A DNA stretch of 64,000 bases from Sphingomonas sp. PsM26. Lineage in GTDB: Bacteria > Pseudomonadota > Alphaproteobacteria > Sphingomonadales > Sphingomonadaceae. The stretch lies in the NCBI GenBank assembly GCA_030433805.1, contig JARUXA010000001.1, positions 124,001-188,000 on the forward strand. The letters are read 5' to 3'. Each line of letters opens with the position of its first letter. The stretch's first letter is position 1. The notes under the pieces are model-generated. The model was given only the letters and a program-made list of their open reading frames with translations. It was not told where the DNA came from and ran no database searches. The position numbers and the translations under genes are program-made. Of the stretch, positions 54,012 to 63,247 are shown piece by piece.

Positions 54012-54147
54012 GGACTGGGCCGCTCCCGGCCCAACGTCCGTCATTCCCGGCGCAGGTTGGCGGGAACGCGAACCCGCTAGGGGTGGATTCGCCGCGCCCG
54101 CTGTGCTTTAGGCACTCACAAACCCGACCCCGGAAAGGCACGAACCC

Positions 54148-55347
54148 ATGAACATCCACGAATATCAGGCCAAGGAACTCCTGGCGAAATTCGGCGTGCC
54201 GGTTCCCGCGGGCTTTTCGGCCATGTCGGTCGAGGAAGCCGTCGCGGCATCGGAAAAGCTCCCCGGACCGCTCTATGTCGTCAAGGCTCAGATCCACGCG
54301 GGTGGCCGCGGCAAGGGCAAGTTCAAGGAACTCGGCCCCGACGCAAAGGGCGGCGTTCGCCTCGCCAAGACCGCTGACGACGTTCGTGCGGCGGCGACCG
54401 ACATGCTCGGCAACACGCTGGTGACGATCCAGACCGGCGACGCGGGCAAGCAGGTCAACCGCCTGTACGTCACCGACGGCGTCGACATCGCCAAGGAATT
54501 CTACCTCGCGCTGCTCGTCAACCGCGCCACCGGCCGCGTGTCGATGGTCGCCTCGACCGAGGGCGGGATGGACATCGAAACCGTCGCGCACGACACGCCC
54601 GAGAAGATCCACGCGATCGACATCGACCAGGCGACCGGTTTCCAGCCGCATCATGGCCGTGCGGTCGCTGCCGCGCTCGAGCTCAAGGGCGATCTCGCCA
54701 AGCAGGCCGCGAACGTCGCGTCCAAGCTGTATGACGCGTTCATGGGCACCGACGCCGAGCAGATCGAGATCAACCCGCTCGCGGTGACCGAGGACAACAA
54801 GCTCCTCGTGCTCGACGCCAAGGTCGCGTTCGACGGCAATGCGCTGTTCCGCCACAAGGACCTGCTCGCGCTGCGCGACGAGACCGAGGAAGATCCCGCA
54901 GAGCTCGAAGCGTCGAAGTACGACCTCGCCTACATCAAGCTCGACGGCGACATCGGCTGCATGGTCAATGGTGCCGGTCTCGCGATGGCGACGATGGACA
55001 TCATCAAGCTCAACGGCATGTTCCCCGCCAACTTCCTCGACGTCGGCGGCGGCGCGAACAAGGAGAAGGTCACCGCGGCGTTCAAGATCATCCTGAGCGA
55101 TCCGGCGGTTAAGGGCATTCTCGTCAACATCTTCGGCGGGATCATGCGCTGCGACATCATCGCCGAGGGCATCGTTGCCGCGGCGAAGGAAGTGAACCTC
55201 TCGGTGCCGCTGGTTGTCCGCCTCGAGGGCACCAACGTCGAGAAGGGCAAGGAAATCCTCGCGTCCTCGGGTCTCGCGATCGTTCCCGCGAACGACCTTG
55301 GCGATGCCGCCAAGAAGATCGTCGCCGAGGTCCAGAAGGCCGCCTGA
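54148..55347 (+). CDS. sucC: Succinyl-CoA ligase (ADP-forming) beta subunit
   Basis: SucC provides the ATP-grasp and nucleotide site of the TCA-cycle enzyme. The 399-residue product starts [20 protein letters not shown] and has [23 protein letters not shown] and [17 protein letters not shown], all family-typical. GGAAAGG lies just upstream. SucD is not adjacent; etfBA follow after a strong terminator, so sucD must be elsewhere. Confidence 0.97.
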   Translation: MNIHEYQAKELLAKFGVPVPAGFSAMSVEEAVAASEKLPGPLYVVKAQIHAGGRGKGKFKELGPDAKGGVRLAKTADDVRAAATDMLGNTLVTIQTGDAGKQVNRLYVTDGVDIAKEFYLALLVNRATGRVSMVASTEGGMDIETVAHDTPEKIHAIDIDQATGFQPHHGRAVAAALELKGDLAKQAANVASKLYDAFMGTDAEQIEINPLAVTEDNKLLVLDAKVAFDGNALFRHKDLLALRDETEEDPAELEASKYDLAYIKLDGDIGCMVNGAGLAMATMDIIKLNGMFPANFLDVGGGANKEKVTAAFKIILSDPAVKGILVNIFGGIMRCDIIAEGIVAAAKEVNLSVPLVVRLEGTNVEKGKEILASSGLAIVPANDLGDAAKKIVAEVQKAA

Positions 55348-55370
55348 TTCGGCTTCACGTCTCGAAAACA

Positions 55371-55404
55371 GGGGGGCTGGACGGAAACGTCCGGCCCCCT
55401 TTTT
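55371..55404 (+). terminator. Rho-independent terminator after sucC
   Basis: GGGGGCTGGACG and CGTCCGGCCCCC pair around a GAAA tetraloop, followed by TTTTT. The stem includes one G-U pair. Confidence 0.92.
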
Positions 55405-55568
55405 CGTTGGGACTGGGTTGGCTTCGGCGCAGCCGGGCAAATGCCGTTACGGCAATGCGGGATTTCCATACCGGACTTGCGAAAAGCACGGAAAATAGCC
55501 ATCTGATCGCCAGATGCACCGCCTCAAAGCCGGGCGGCGAACGCAATCGACCTTGGAAGGGATAGCCG

Positions 55569-56315
55569 ATGAAGGTGCTGGTACCGGTCAAGCGGGTGCT
55601 TGATTACAACGTGAAACCCCGCGTGAAAGCGGACGGGACGGGCGTCGATCTGGCGAACGTCAAGATGAGCATGAACCCGTTCGACGAGATCGCGGTCGAA
55701 GAAGCGATCCGCCTGAAGGCACAGGGCGTGACCGAAATCGTCGTCGTCTCGATCGGCGAGCAGAAGTCGCAGGAAACGCTCCGCACCGCACTCGCCATGG
55801 GCGCGGACCGTGCGATCCTCGTCGTCAGCGACACCCGCGTCGAGCCGCTCGGCGTCGCCAAGATTCTCGCCAAGATTGTCGAGGAGGAACAGCCCGACCT
55901 CGTCATCCTCGGCAAGCAGGCGATCGACGACGACAACAACCAGACCGGCCAGATGCTCGCAGGCCTGCTCGGCTGGGGCCAGGGCACGTTCGCGTCCAAG
56001 GTCGAGATCGCCGACGGGTCGGTCAACGTGACGCGCGAAGTCGATGGCGGGTCGGAGACCGACACGCTCAAGCTGCCCGCGATCATCACCACCGATCTTC
56101 GTCTGAACGAGCCGCGCTATGCGTCCTTGCCCAACATCATGAAGGCCAAGTCCAAGCCGATGGCGAACAAGACGCCCGCCGATTTCGGCGTCGACGTCAC
56201 GCCGCGGATCACGACGCTCAAGGTCGTCGAGCCGTCGAAGCGGTCGGCCGGGGTCAAGGTCGCCGATGTCGACGAACTGGTGATGAAACTCGCAGCGATG
56301 GGGATTTCGAAGTGA
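55569..56315 (+). CDS. etfB: Electron transfer flavoprotein beta subunit
   Basis: EtfB pairs with EtfA to pass electrons from acyl-CoA dehydrogenases to ETF-ubiquinone oxidoreductase. The 248-residue product has [51 protein letters not shown] and [19 protein letters not shown] with the AMP-binding loop. It overlaps etfA by four bases (GTGA). Confidence 0.96.
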   Translation: MKVLVPVKRVLDYNVKPRVKADGTGVDLANVKMSMNPFDEIAVEEAIRLKAQGVTEIVVVSIGEQKSQETLRTALAMGADRAILVVSDTRVEPLGVAKILAKIVEEEQPDLVILGKQAIDDDNNQTGQMLAGLLGWGQGTFASKVEIADGSVNVTREVDGGSETDTLKLPAIITTDLRLNEPRYASLPNIMKAKSKPMANKTPADFGVDVTPRITTLKVVEPSKRSAGVKVADVDELVMKLAAMGISK

Positions 56316-57241
56316 AGACGCTCGTTTGGGTCGAACATGACGGCAGCGCCGTCAAGGATGCCACGCTTTCCGCGGTGACCGCCGCAAGCAAGCTTGGCGA
56401 AGTCCATCTGCTCATCGTCGGCCAGGGGCTCGACGCGGTCGCTGCGGCGGCGGCGAAGATCGCTGGCGTCGGCAAGGTCCATGTCGCGGACGACGCGGTG
56501 TTCGCGCATGCGCTCGCCGAGAACGTCGCGCCGCTGATCGTGGAGCTGATGGGCACGCACGACGCGTTCGTCGCGCCGTCGACCACGCACGGCAAGAACA
56601 TCGCGCCACGCGTCGCTGCGCTGCTCGACGTGATGCAGATCAGCGATATCCTGTCGGTCGAGAGCGAGGACACGTTCACGCGTCCGATCTACGCGGGCAA
56701 TGCGATCGCGACGGTCCAGTCGTCGGATGCCAAGAAGGTCATCACCGTCCGCGGTACCGCCTTCGACAAGGCAGCGACCGAGGGCGGCAGCGGCGAGATC
56801 GAGGCGGTCGCATCGACCGGCGACAAGGGCCTGTCGACCTTCGCAGGCTCGGAAATCGCGGCGAACACGCGTCCGGAACTGACAAGCGCGAAGATCATCG
56901 TCTCGGGCGGCCGCGCGCTCGGCTCGGGCGAGAAGTTCCATGAACTGATCGATCCGCTCGCGGACAAGCTCGGTGCAGGCGTCGGTGCGTCGCGCGCCGC
57001 GGTCGATGCGGGCTATGCACCGAACGACTATCAGGTCGGCCAGACCGGCAAGATCGTCGCGCCCGAAGTTTATGTCGCGGTCGGCATTTCGGGGGCGATC
57101 CAGCATCTTGCGGGGATGAAGGACTCGAAGGTCATCATCGCGATCAACAAGGACGAGGACGCGCCGATCTTCCAGGTCGCGGACATCGGTCTGGTTGGGG
57201 ACCTGTTCAAGATCATTCCGGAACTGACCGGCAAGCTCTGA
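56312..57241 (+). CDS. etfA: Electron transfer flavoprotein alpha subunit
   Basis: The 309-residue EtfA has the C-terminal FAD domain with the family signature ([38 protein letters not shown]) and [20 protein letters not shown]. It starts with GTG at 56312 inside the etfB stop. Beta-oxidation enzymes are not in the window. Confidence 0.96.
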   Translation: MKTLVWVEHDGSAVKDATLSAVTAASKLGEVHLLIVGQGLDAVAAAAAKIAGVGKVHVADDAVFAHALAENVAPLIVELMGTHDAFVAPSTTHGKNIAPRVAALLDVMQISDILSVESEDTFTRPIYAGNAIATVQSSDAKKVITVRGTAFDKAATEGGSGEIEAVASTGDKGLSTFAGSEIAANTRPELTSAKIIVSGGRALGSGEKFHELIDPLADKLGAGVGASRAAVDAGYAPNDYQVGQTGKIVAPEVYVAVGISGAIQHLAGMKDSKVIIAINKDEDAPIFQVADIGLVGDLFKIIPELTGKL

Positions 57242-57268
57242 CGCACGAACCGATCAGGGCGACACACG

Positions 57269-57297
57269 AACGGGCGGCCTGCGGGTCGCCCGTTTTG
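57269..57297 (+). terminator. Rho-independent terminator after etfA
   Basis: ACGGGCGGCC and GGGTCGCCCGT form a stem around a three-base loop, followed by TTTTGTT, 28 bases after the stop codon. The next 200 bases to the convergent MFS gene hold no gene I can support. Confidence 0.88.
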
Positions 57298-57501
57298 TTA
57301 TGGTAACGCAACATTGTTAATTGTCCGCCGCCTGAATACTCTGCATGAACCCCCTGTTGCTCGGGGGGGCAGCGTGTTCGAGTCGGCAGGTTCAGCGAAT
57401 CGCTCGCGCGCCACGCGTGGGGGCTCGCGGTTGAGCAGCGCATCGGTCCGCTGAACCTCGTCTCGTTCCACGCCTGCCACGGGTCCGCCGTGGGAACGGT
57501 A

Positions 57502-58712
57502 TCAAGCAGTCGGTTGCGGCTCGATCGGCAACACGCGCCGCAACAGGATCGCGATGATCAGCGCAGCCCCCGCCAGCAGCAGACAGAACAGCGTCACGCC
57601 GGGCCAGCCAGCGCGGGTCCAGGCGATCCCCCCGGCCGAGCCGAGCACACTCGACCCCGCATAATAAAAGAACAGGTATAGCGCCGCCCCCGCGCCCCGG
57701 TTTTCGGCGGCTCGACGACCGACCCACGCGCTCGCGATCGAATGCGCGCCGAAGAAGCCGATCGTCGCCGCGGCGATTCCGCCGATCACGCTCCATAACG
57801 GGGTCGTGGCGGTCAGCACGATGCCGAGGATCAGCAGCACCACCGGCATCCAGAAGATCAGCCGCCGCCCGCGCCGCCCGGCCAGCCCGCCGAACCAGGC
57901 AGAACTCGCCGACCCCAGCAGATACAGCAGGAAGATCGCACCGACCGCCGCGTGCCCGAGCTGGTAGGGCGGGGCCATCAGCCGGAACCCGACGTAATTG
58001 TAGATGGTGACGAAGCATCCCATCAGCAGGAACGCCTCGGCATAGAGCAGCGGAAGCGCACGGTCCGCAAACTGCGTACGTGTGATCTGCCACGCGCCCC
58101 CGCGCCCCCGCGCTGCCGGGACCGCCGGACGAAGCCGCGCGATTCGGGCGCAAGCCGCCGGAACGCTTCCGCCATCGCCAGCCCGGCCAGCCCGACGATC
58201 CCCAGCGCCCAGCGCCAGTCCGCGACATCCGCGATCAGGCTGACGCCCAATCGCCCCGCCATCCCGCCGATCGCGCTGCCCGCGATATACAGCCCCATCG
58301 CGGAGCCGACCGATCCCGCATCGACCTCCTCCGCGACATAGGCCATCGCCACCGCAGGGACTCCCGCCAGCGCCACGCCGGTCGCAAACCGCAGCGCGAG
58401 CAGCGTCGTCCAGTCGGGCGCGACCGCGGTGGCGAGGCTGAACAGGCCGGCCAGGAACATCGCGGCGACCATCATCGGCCTGCGCCCGATCCGGTCCGAC
58501 AAAGCGCCCGCGAATAGGATGCCGATCGCAAGCGGGCCGGTGGCGAGCGACACCGCGAGGCTCGCCCCCTCCGCATTCACCGCGAATTGCTGCGCGAAGA
58601 CGGGCAGCAACGGCTGGACCGAATAGAGCAGCGAGAAGGTCGAGAAGCCTGCGAACAGCATCGCCAGCGTCAGTCGTCGATAGCCTGCCGTCCCCTTGGC
58701 GTGGGGCTCCAT
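57502..58712 (-). pseudogene. MFS transporter interrupted by a frameshift in a G-rich run
   Basis: The N-terminal half (ATG 58712; FSLLYSVQPLLPVFAQQF, then GALSDRIGRRPMMVAA) and the C-terminal half (AWQITRTQFADRALPLLYAE, then FLLMGCFVTIYNYVGFRL) of one MFS protein lie in different reading frames. They join within the two GGGGG tracts at about 58098-58114. The change equals one missing base or two added. Without it the protein would have about 400 residues and 12 membrane helices, like the YnfM group. Its start overlaps the deacetylase stop by one base. The defect may be a real mutation, a phase-variable tract or a sequencing error. Confidence 0.8.
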
Positions 58713-59716
58713 CAGAACCCGGACAACAGGCTTGCGACGTTCGCCCCGAGCGCGTCGACCGCATAGCCGCCTTCCATCGCGATCACGCTCGGCCAGCCGC
58801 AGGCGGCGATGTCGCGCGCAAGCACGGCATAATCGTCGGTCGTCAGCTTGAAATGCGCGATCGGGTCGCTTTCCCACGTATCGGCGCCGAAGCTGACGAC
58901 GAGCAGATCGGGCGCGAACCGTGCTATTGCCTCCAGCGCCTGGTCCTGCGCACGGCGGAACGGGGCGAGCTGCGCCCCCTGCGGCAATGGCAAGTTGAGC
59001 GTTGTGCCCTCTCCGTCGTCCGCGCCTGTCTCGTCGGCATGACCCCAGTAGAACGGGTAATCGCTTGTTGGGTCGGCGTGAATGCTTGCGTAGAACACGT
59101 CCCCGCGATCCCAGAAGATGTCCTGCGTCCCGTTGCCGTGGTGATAGTCGATGTCGAGGATCGCGACGCGCTGCCGTCCGGTGTCGCGTGCGGCCTGCGC
59201 GGCGATCGCGGCGGTGTTGAGGTAGCAATAGCCGCCATAATAATCCGCGCCCGCATGATGGCCAGGCGGGCGGCATAAGGCGAAGGCGGCACGCTCACCG
59301 TCGAGCACGGCATGGGTGGCCGCGAGCACGCTTTGCGCGCTGGCATGTGCGGATTCCCAGCTTTGCGCGGTCAGCGGGGTGGAGGCGTCGAAACTGTAGC
59401 GGCCGATCTGCCCGTCGATCCGGTCGAGCTTGAGCGACCTGCGCCCGACCACGGGCCAGACATAGCCCATCGCATCTCCCGGTCGTCCCGCAGCGGCCCA
59501 GCGTGCCGGACCTTCTCGGAGGAAATCGAGATAGTCGTCGCTATGGACCGCGCGGATCGCCGCATCGCCACGATCCTCGGGCATCTCCGCGCCCCCGATC
59601 GCACGCAGGATCGTCTCGGCGCGTGCGGGCGTCTCGGCATAAGCGGTGAACCCGCCATTGTGGAGTTCGCGCGCGGGCGCGTGCGCCAATTGCCGGGAAG
59701 AGAAGAACTTACGCAT
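58712..59716 (-). CDS. Histone deacetylase-like / acetylpolyamine amidohydrolase family protein
   Basis: A 334-residue zinc deacetylase of the HDAC superfamily. RPPGHHAG gives the two active-site histidines (153, 154), and LDIDYHHGNGTQDIF and SFGADTWESDP give the zinc ligands (Asp190, His192 and Asp279 by alignment to APAH, or near them). GGYCYLNTAAIAAQ is family-typical. The bacterial role is removal of acetyl from polyamines or other amides. ATG 59716 overlaps the nhaA end by eight bases; AAAGG is about seven bases upstream. MFS and nhaA flank it in one unit. Confidence 0.93.
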   Translation of the reverse strand: MRKFFSSRQLAHAPARELHNGGFTAYAETPARAETILRAIGGAEMPEDRGDAAIRAVHSDDYLDFLREGPARWAAAGRPGDAMGYVWPVVGRRSLKLDRIDGQIGRYSFDASTPLTAQSWESAHASAQSVLAATHAVLDGERAAFALCRPPGHHAGADYYGGYCYLNTAAIAAQAARDTGRQRVAILDIDYHHGNGTQDIFWDRGDVFYASIHADPTSDYPFYWGHADETGADDGEGTTLNLPLPQGAQLAPFRRAQDQALEAIARFAPDLLVVSFGADTWESDPIAHFKLTTDDYAVLARDIAACGWPSVIAMEGGYAVDALGANVASLLSGF

Positions 59717-60932
59717 CACGCACCTTTGCCGGGCTCAGCCGCAGGACCGCATAACCGGCGATCGCCGCCAGCGTCGATCCGGCAAGCACGCCGATTTTGA
59801 CCTCGTCCTGCAACGCCGCGTTGCCGGGGAAGGCGAGTCCCCCGATAAACAGGCTCATCGTGAAACCGATCCCCGCCAGCAACGCCACGCCGTACAATTG
59901 CATCCACGTCATGCCGGCCGGGCGGCTCGCGATGCCGAGGCGTTCGGCGAGCGCGACGCCGCCGAAAATGCCCGCCTGCTTGCCGAGGAACAGGCCACCG
60001 GTGATGCCCAGCACCAGCGGGTCGAGCGCCACTGCGGGGGATATCCCTGCGAACGACACGCCCGCATTGGCGAAGGCGAACAGCGGCACGATCCCGAATG
60101 CCACCCACGGCGACAGGGCGTGTTCGAGCCGATGGAGCGGCGATTCGGCGGCTTCGGGCATCCCGGGCGACTTGGTCACGGGGATCAGCGCGGCGGTGAC
60201 GACGCCCGCGACCGTGGCGTGCACGCCCGACAGCAACACCAGCCACCACAAGGCGACGAACCCGACCAGATATGGCCAGATCGCCATGACCCGCCGCTGC
60301 TTGAGCGCCAGCAGCAGCACCACCACGCCCACCGCCCCCGCCAGCGCGATCAGGTCCAGCTGGCTGGTATAGGCGACCGCGATGATCGCGACCGCGCCGC
60401 AATCGTCGACGATCGCGACCGTCGCGAGGAACAGCTTGAGCGCCGGACTCGCGCGTGGCCCGAGCAGCGCGAGCACGCCGATCGCAAAGGCGATGTCGGT
60501 TGCCGCGGGGATCGCCCAGCCGGAGCGATAGGCGGGGTTGCCGCCTGCGATTGCGAGGAAGACGAGCGCCGGAACGATCATCCCCGCCGCAGCCGCAATC
60601 ACCGGGAGCCGTCGCCGCTCGGGCGAGGCGAGCCGTCCGTCGACGATCTCGCGCTTGATCTCCAGCCCGACGAACAGGAAGAAGATCGCCATCAGTCCGT
60701 CGTTGATCCACAGATGCACCGTCATCGGCCCGATCGCGGGCGCGAGCACCGGGCCGGTCGCGAAATGCAGCGCGTGGAAATACGTCTCGGCGAACGGCGA
60801 ATTGGCGACGATCAGCGCCAGCGCCGCCGCCGCCATCAGGATGATCCCGCTCGTCGCCTCATGCGCCAGGAACGTCCGCGCCGCCGAGCGGATTTTCCGC
60901 ACGACGCGGGGCGGCTTCGGAAGGTGGGCCAT
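59709..60932 (-). CDS. nhaA: Na+/H+ antiporter NhaA
   Basis: A 407-residue inner-membrane antiporter with 12 membrane segments. The ion-binding acidic pair is present in VAIVDDCGAVAIIA (Asp163/Asp164 by E. coli numbering), and Asp133 in PAATDIAFAIGVLALLG. VLFLAIAGGNPAYRSGW and GITGGLFLGKQAGIFG are typical. It is the first gene of a unit with the deacetylase and the broken MFS gene. Confidence 0.95.
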   Translation of the reverse strand: MAHLPKPPRVVRKIRSAARTFLAHEATSGIILMAAAALALIVANSPFAETYFHALHFATGPVLAPAIGPMTVHLWINDGLMAIFFLFVGLEIKREIVDGRLASPERRRLPVIAAAAGMIVPALVFLAIAGGNPAYRSGWAIPAATDIAFAIGVLALLGPRASPALKLFLATVAIVDDCGAVAIIAVAYTSQLDLIALAGAVGVVVLLLALKQRRVMAIWPYLVGFVALWWLVLLSGVHATVAGVVTAALIPVTKSPGMPEAAESPLHRLEHALSPWVAFGIVPLFAFANAGVSFAGISPAVALDPLVLGITGGLFLGKQAGIFGGVALAERLGIASRPAGMTWMQLYGVALLAGIGFTMSLFIGGLAFPGNAALQDEVKIGVLAGSTLAAIAGYAVLRLSPAKVRDA

Positions 60933-60983
60933 TGTTCCGCCTACCGCGTGGGAGCGACGGGGGAAACCGAAAGCGGCATCGGT

Positions 60984-62813
60984 TTACTCCGCCGCCAGCG
61001 TCTCCTCCGCGCGCTCCTGCGCCTGGCGGTTCCACATTTCGGCATAGAGGCCGTTCTTGCGCAACAGCACCGCATGGCTGCCACGCTCGACCACTTGTCC
61101 CGCCTCGAGCACGACGATCTCGTCGGCATGGACCACCGTCGACAAGCGGTGCGCGATCACGATCGTGGTGCGCCCGCGCTCGATCGCTTGCAACGTATCA
61201 AGGATCTCGCCCTCGGTCCGGCTGTCGAGCGCGCTGGTCGCTTCGTCGAGGATCAGGATCGGTGGGTTCTTGAGCAAGGTCCGCGCAATCGCGACGCGCT
61301 GCTTCTCGCCACCCGACAGTTTGAGCCCGCGCTCGCCAACGCGCGTCGCATAGCCGTCGGGCTGGCGTTCGATGAAGCCCGCGATCGCCGCCCCGCGCGC
61401 GGCATTCTCGATCTCGGACTCGCCGGCACCCTCGCGGCCATAAGCGATGTTGTAGCCGATCGTGTCGTTGAACAGCACCGTGTCCTGCGGCACGATCCCG
61501 ATCGACGAACGCAGGCTCGCTTGCGTGACTTGCGCGATGTCCTGCCCGTCGACCGTGATCCGCCCGCCGGTCAGATCGTAGAAGCGGTACAGCAACCGCG
61601 CGAGCGTCGACTTGCCCGCGCCCGATGGCCCCACCACCGCGAGCGTCTTGCCCGCCGGAATGTCGAGGTCGATCCCCTTGAGGATCGGCATCCCGTCATC
61701 ATAGCCGAAGCGCACGCCCTCGAACCGGACATGTCCGCGTGCGATCGCAAGCGGCTTGGCACCGGGGATGTCGACCACTTCGGACGGCGTATCGATCAGG
61801 TCGAACATCGCGCCCATGTCGATCACGCCCTGCCGAATCGTACGATACACCATGCCGAGCAGGTCGAGCGGGCGGAACAGCTGCGCGAGCAGCGTCGACA
61901 CCAGCACGACGTTGCCCGCGGTGAAGCGGCCCTGGCTCCAGCCATAGACGACCAGCGCCATCCCGCCGCCCATCATCAAATTGGTGATCAGCGCCTGCCC
62001 GATGTTGAGCCACGCGAGCGAATTCTCGGAGACGACCGCGGCATTGGCATAGGCCGCCATCGCCGCGTCGTAGCGCTTGCCCTCGCGCTCCTCAGCGCCG
62101 AAATATTTGACCGTCTCGAAATTGAGCAGCGAATCGACTGCATGGCTGACAGCACCCGTGTCGAGATCGTTCATCCGTGTGCGGAGCGCGGCGCGCCAGT
62201 CGGTCACCCAGCGCGTGAAGACGATGTACACCGCCACCATCACCAGCGTGCCGGCGACCAGCCCGGATCCGAACTTGGTCCAGAAGATCCCGAGCACCAG
62301 CGCGAGTTCGAGCACCGTCGGCGCGATGTTGAACAGCAGGAAATACAGCATCGTGTCGATGCTCTTGGTCCCGCGCTCGACCACCTTGGTGACCGCGCCC
62401 GTGCGACGTTCGAGATGGAAGCGCAGCGACAATTGGTGGAGGTGGCGGAACACACCCGCCGCCAACCGCCGCGTCGCATCCTGCCCGACGCGCTCGAACA
62501 CCGCATTGCGCAAATTGTCGAACACCACCGACCCGAACCGCGCGGCGGCATAGCCGATCACCAGCAGGAAGATCAGCGACACCACCGAGGGGGTGCGCGG
62601 TCCGCCCGCCATCCCGTCGATCGCGCCCTGTAGCGCGAACGGCGCGCCGTAGACCTGCACCAGCTTGGAGGCGACGACGAGCAGCATCGCGCCGACGATC
62701 CGCAGCCGCAATGCGGGCGCATCGGCGGGCCATAGATAGGGCAGGAAGCGCCGCAGCGTCGGGAGCATCGGGCGCTCGGGCGCGGTCGAAGTGGTTGCGA
62801 GATCAGGTGGCAT
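60984..62813 (-). CDS. ABC exporter of the Atm1 type (half-transporter)
   Basis: The 609-residue protein fuses a six-helix membrane domain (about 30-320) to an ATPase domain with Walker A GPSGAGKST near 395, signature LKLSGGEKQRVAIARTLL, Walker B ILILDEATSALD and the H-loop IAHRLSTV. The middle segment (RRTGAVTKVVERGTKSIDTMLYFLLFN in two parts) is specific for Atm1/HMT1 heavy-metal or glutathione-conjugate exporters. It should work as a homodimer. The gene stands alone on its strand; 51 bases separate it from nhaA. Confidence 0.92.
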   Translation of the reverse strand: MPPDLATTSTAPERPMLPTLRRFLPYLWPADAPALRLRIVGAMLLVVASKLVQVYGAPFALQGAIDGMAGGPRTPSVVSLIFLLVIGYAAARFGSVVFDNLRNAVFERVGQDATRRLAAGVFRHLHQLSLRFHLERRTGAVTKVVERGTKSIDTMLYFLLFNIAPTVLELALVLGIFWTKFGSGLVAGTLVMVAVYIVFTRWVTDWRAALRTRMNDLDTGAVSHAVDSLLNFETVKYFGAEEREGKRYDAAMAAYANAAVVSENSLAWLNIGQALITNLMMGGGMALVVYGWSQGRFTAGNVVLVSTLLAQLFRPLDLLGMVYRTIRQGVIDMGAMFDLIDTPSEVVDIPGAKPLAIARGHVRFEGVRFGYDDGMPILKGIDLDIPAGKTLAVVGPSGAGKSTLARLLYRFYDLTGGRITVDGQDIAQVTQASLRSSIGIVPQDTVLFNDTIGYNIAYGREGAGESEIENAARGAAIAGFIERQPDGYATRVGERGLKLSGGEKQRVAIARTLLKNPPILILDEATSALDSRTEGEILDTLQAIERGRTTIVIAHRLSTVVHADEIVVLEAGQVVERGSHAVLLRKNGLYAEMWNRQAQERAEETLAAE

Positions 62814-62904
62814 CGGAAGGGCATGTAGTCCTAGTCAAGCCGGACCGAAAGCGGCTGGTGGAACAAGCAGAGCGCTTCATCTGTTTTATCGGCGAACGGA
62901 GAAG

Positions 62905-63141
62905 ATGATGGACTCGCTTTTCTACGTCATGGCGATCATGGGATGCGGCGATGGCAGCATGGCTTGCCAACAGGCGCGCGTCGAGCAAGTGCAGTATCGC
63001 TCGATCGCACAATGCCAGGCCGCGATGCCCGCAGCGCTCGCGCGCAATTCGGATATCGACTATCCTGTGGTGAGTGCGTCGTGCCGCGCAACTGGTGCAC
63101 GACTGGCGCAGGCCAAGACCGCCCGCCCGCAGAACGGTTGA
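62905..63141 (+). CDS. Small cysteine-containing protein, conserved in sphingomonads
   Basis: The 78-residue product has a hydrophobic start (LFYVMAIMGCG) followed by MACQQARVEQVQYRSIAQCQ and YPVVSASCRATGA, with four Cys in total, suggesting disulfides in the periplasm. I recall similar proteins of unknown function in sphingomonads. GGAG lies at 62898-62901, which suits the second ATG (62908) as well as the first. It is divergent from the ABC exporter. Confidence 0.75.
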   Translation: MMDSLFYVMAIMGCGDGSMACQQARVEQVQYRSIAQCQAAMPAALARNSDIDYPVVSASCRATGARLAQAKTARPQNG

Positions 63142-63247
63142 TTGCAACGCAAATAATAGGTGCGCAAAAACGACTAGGCCCGCCGGATAGCATGGCAATT
63201 CCGGTTCCGGCGTTGCCATTCCGTTCCGTTCCCGCGATATCGGGTGT

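Noticed and set aside
57502..58712. Programmed ribosomal frameshift in the MFS gene
   Set aside because: MFS transporters are not known to use frameshifting, no slippery heptamer with a downstream structure was recognised, and mutation or base-calling error in the G tracts is simpler.
59646..62633. 995-codon plus-strand frame opposite nhaA and the ABC exporter
   Set aside because: Two certain genes lie on the other strand; the product is low-complexity His/Arg/Asp-rich with no domains.
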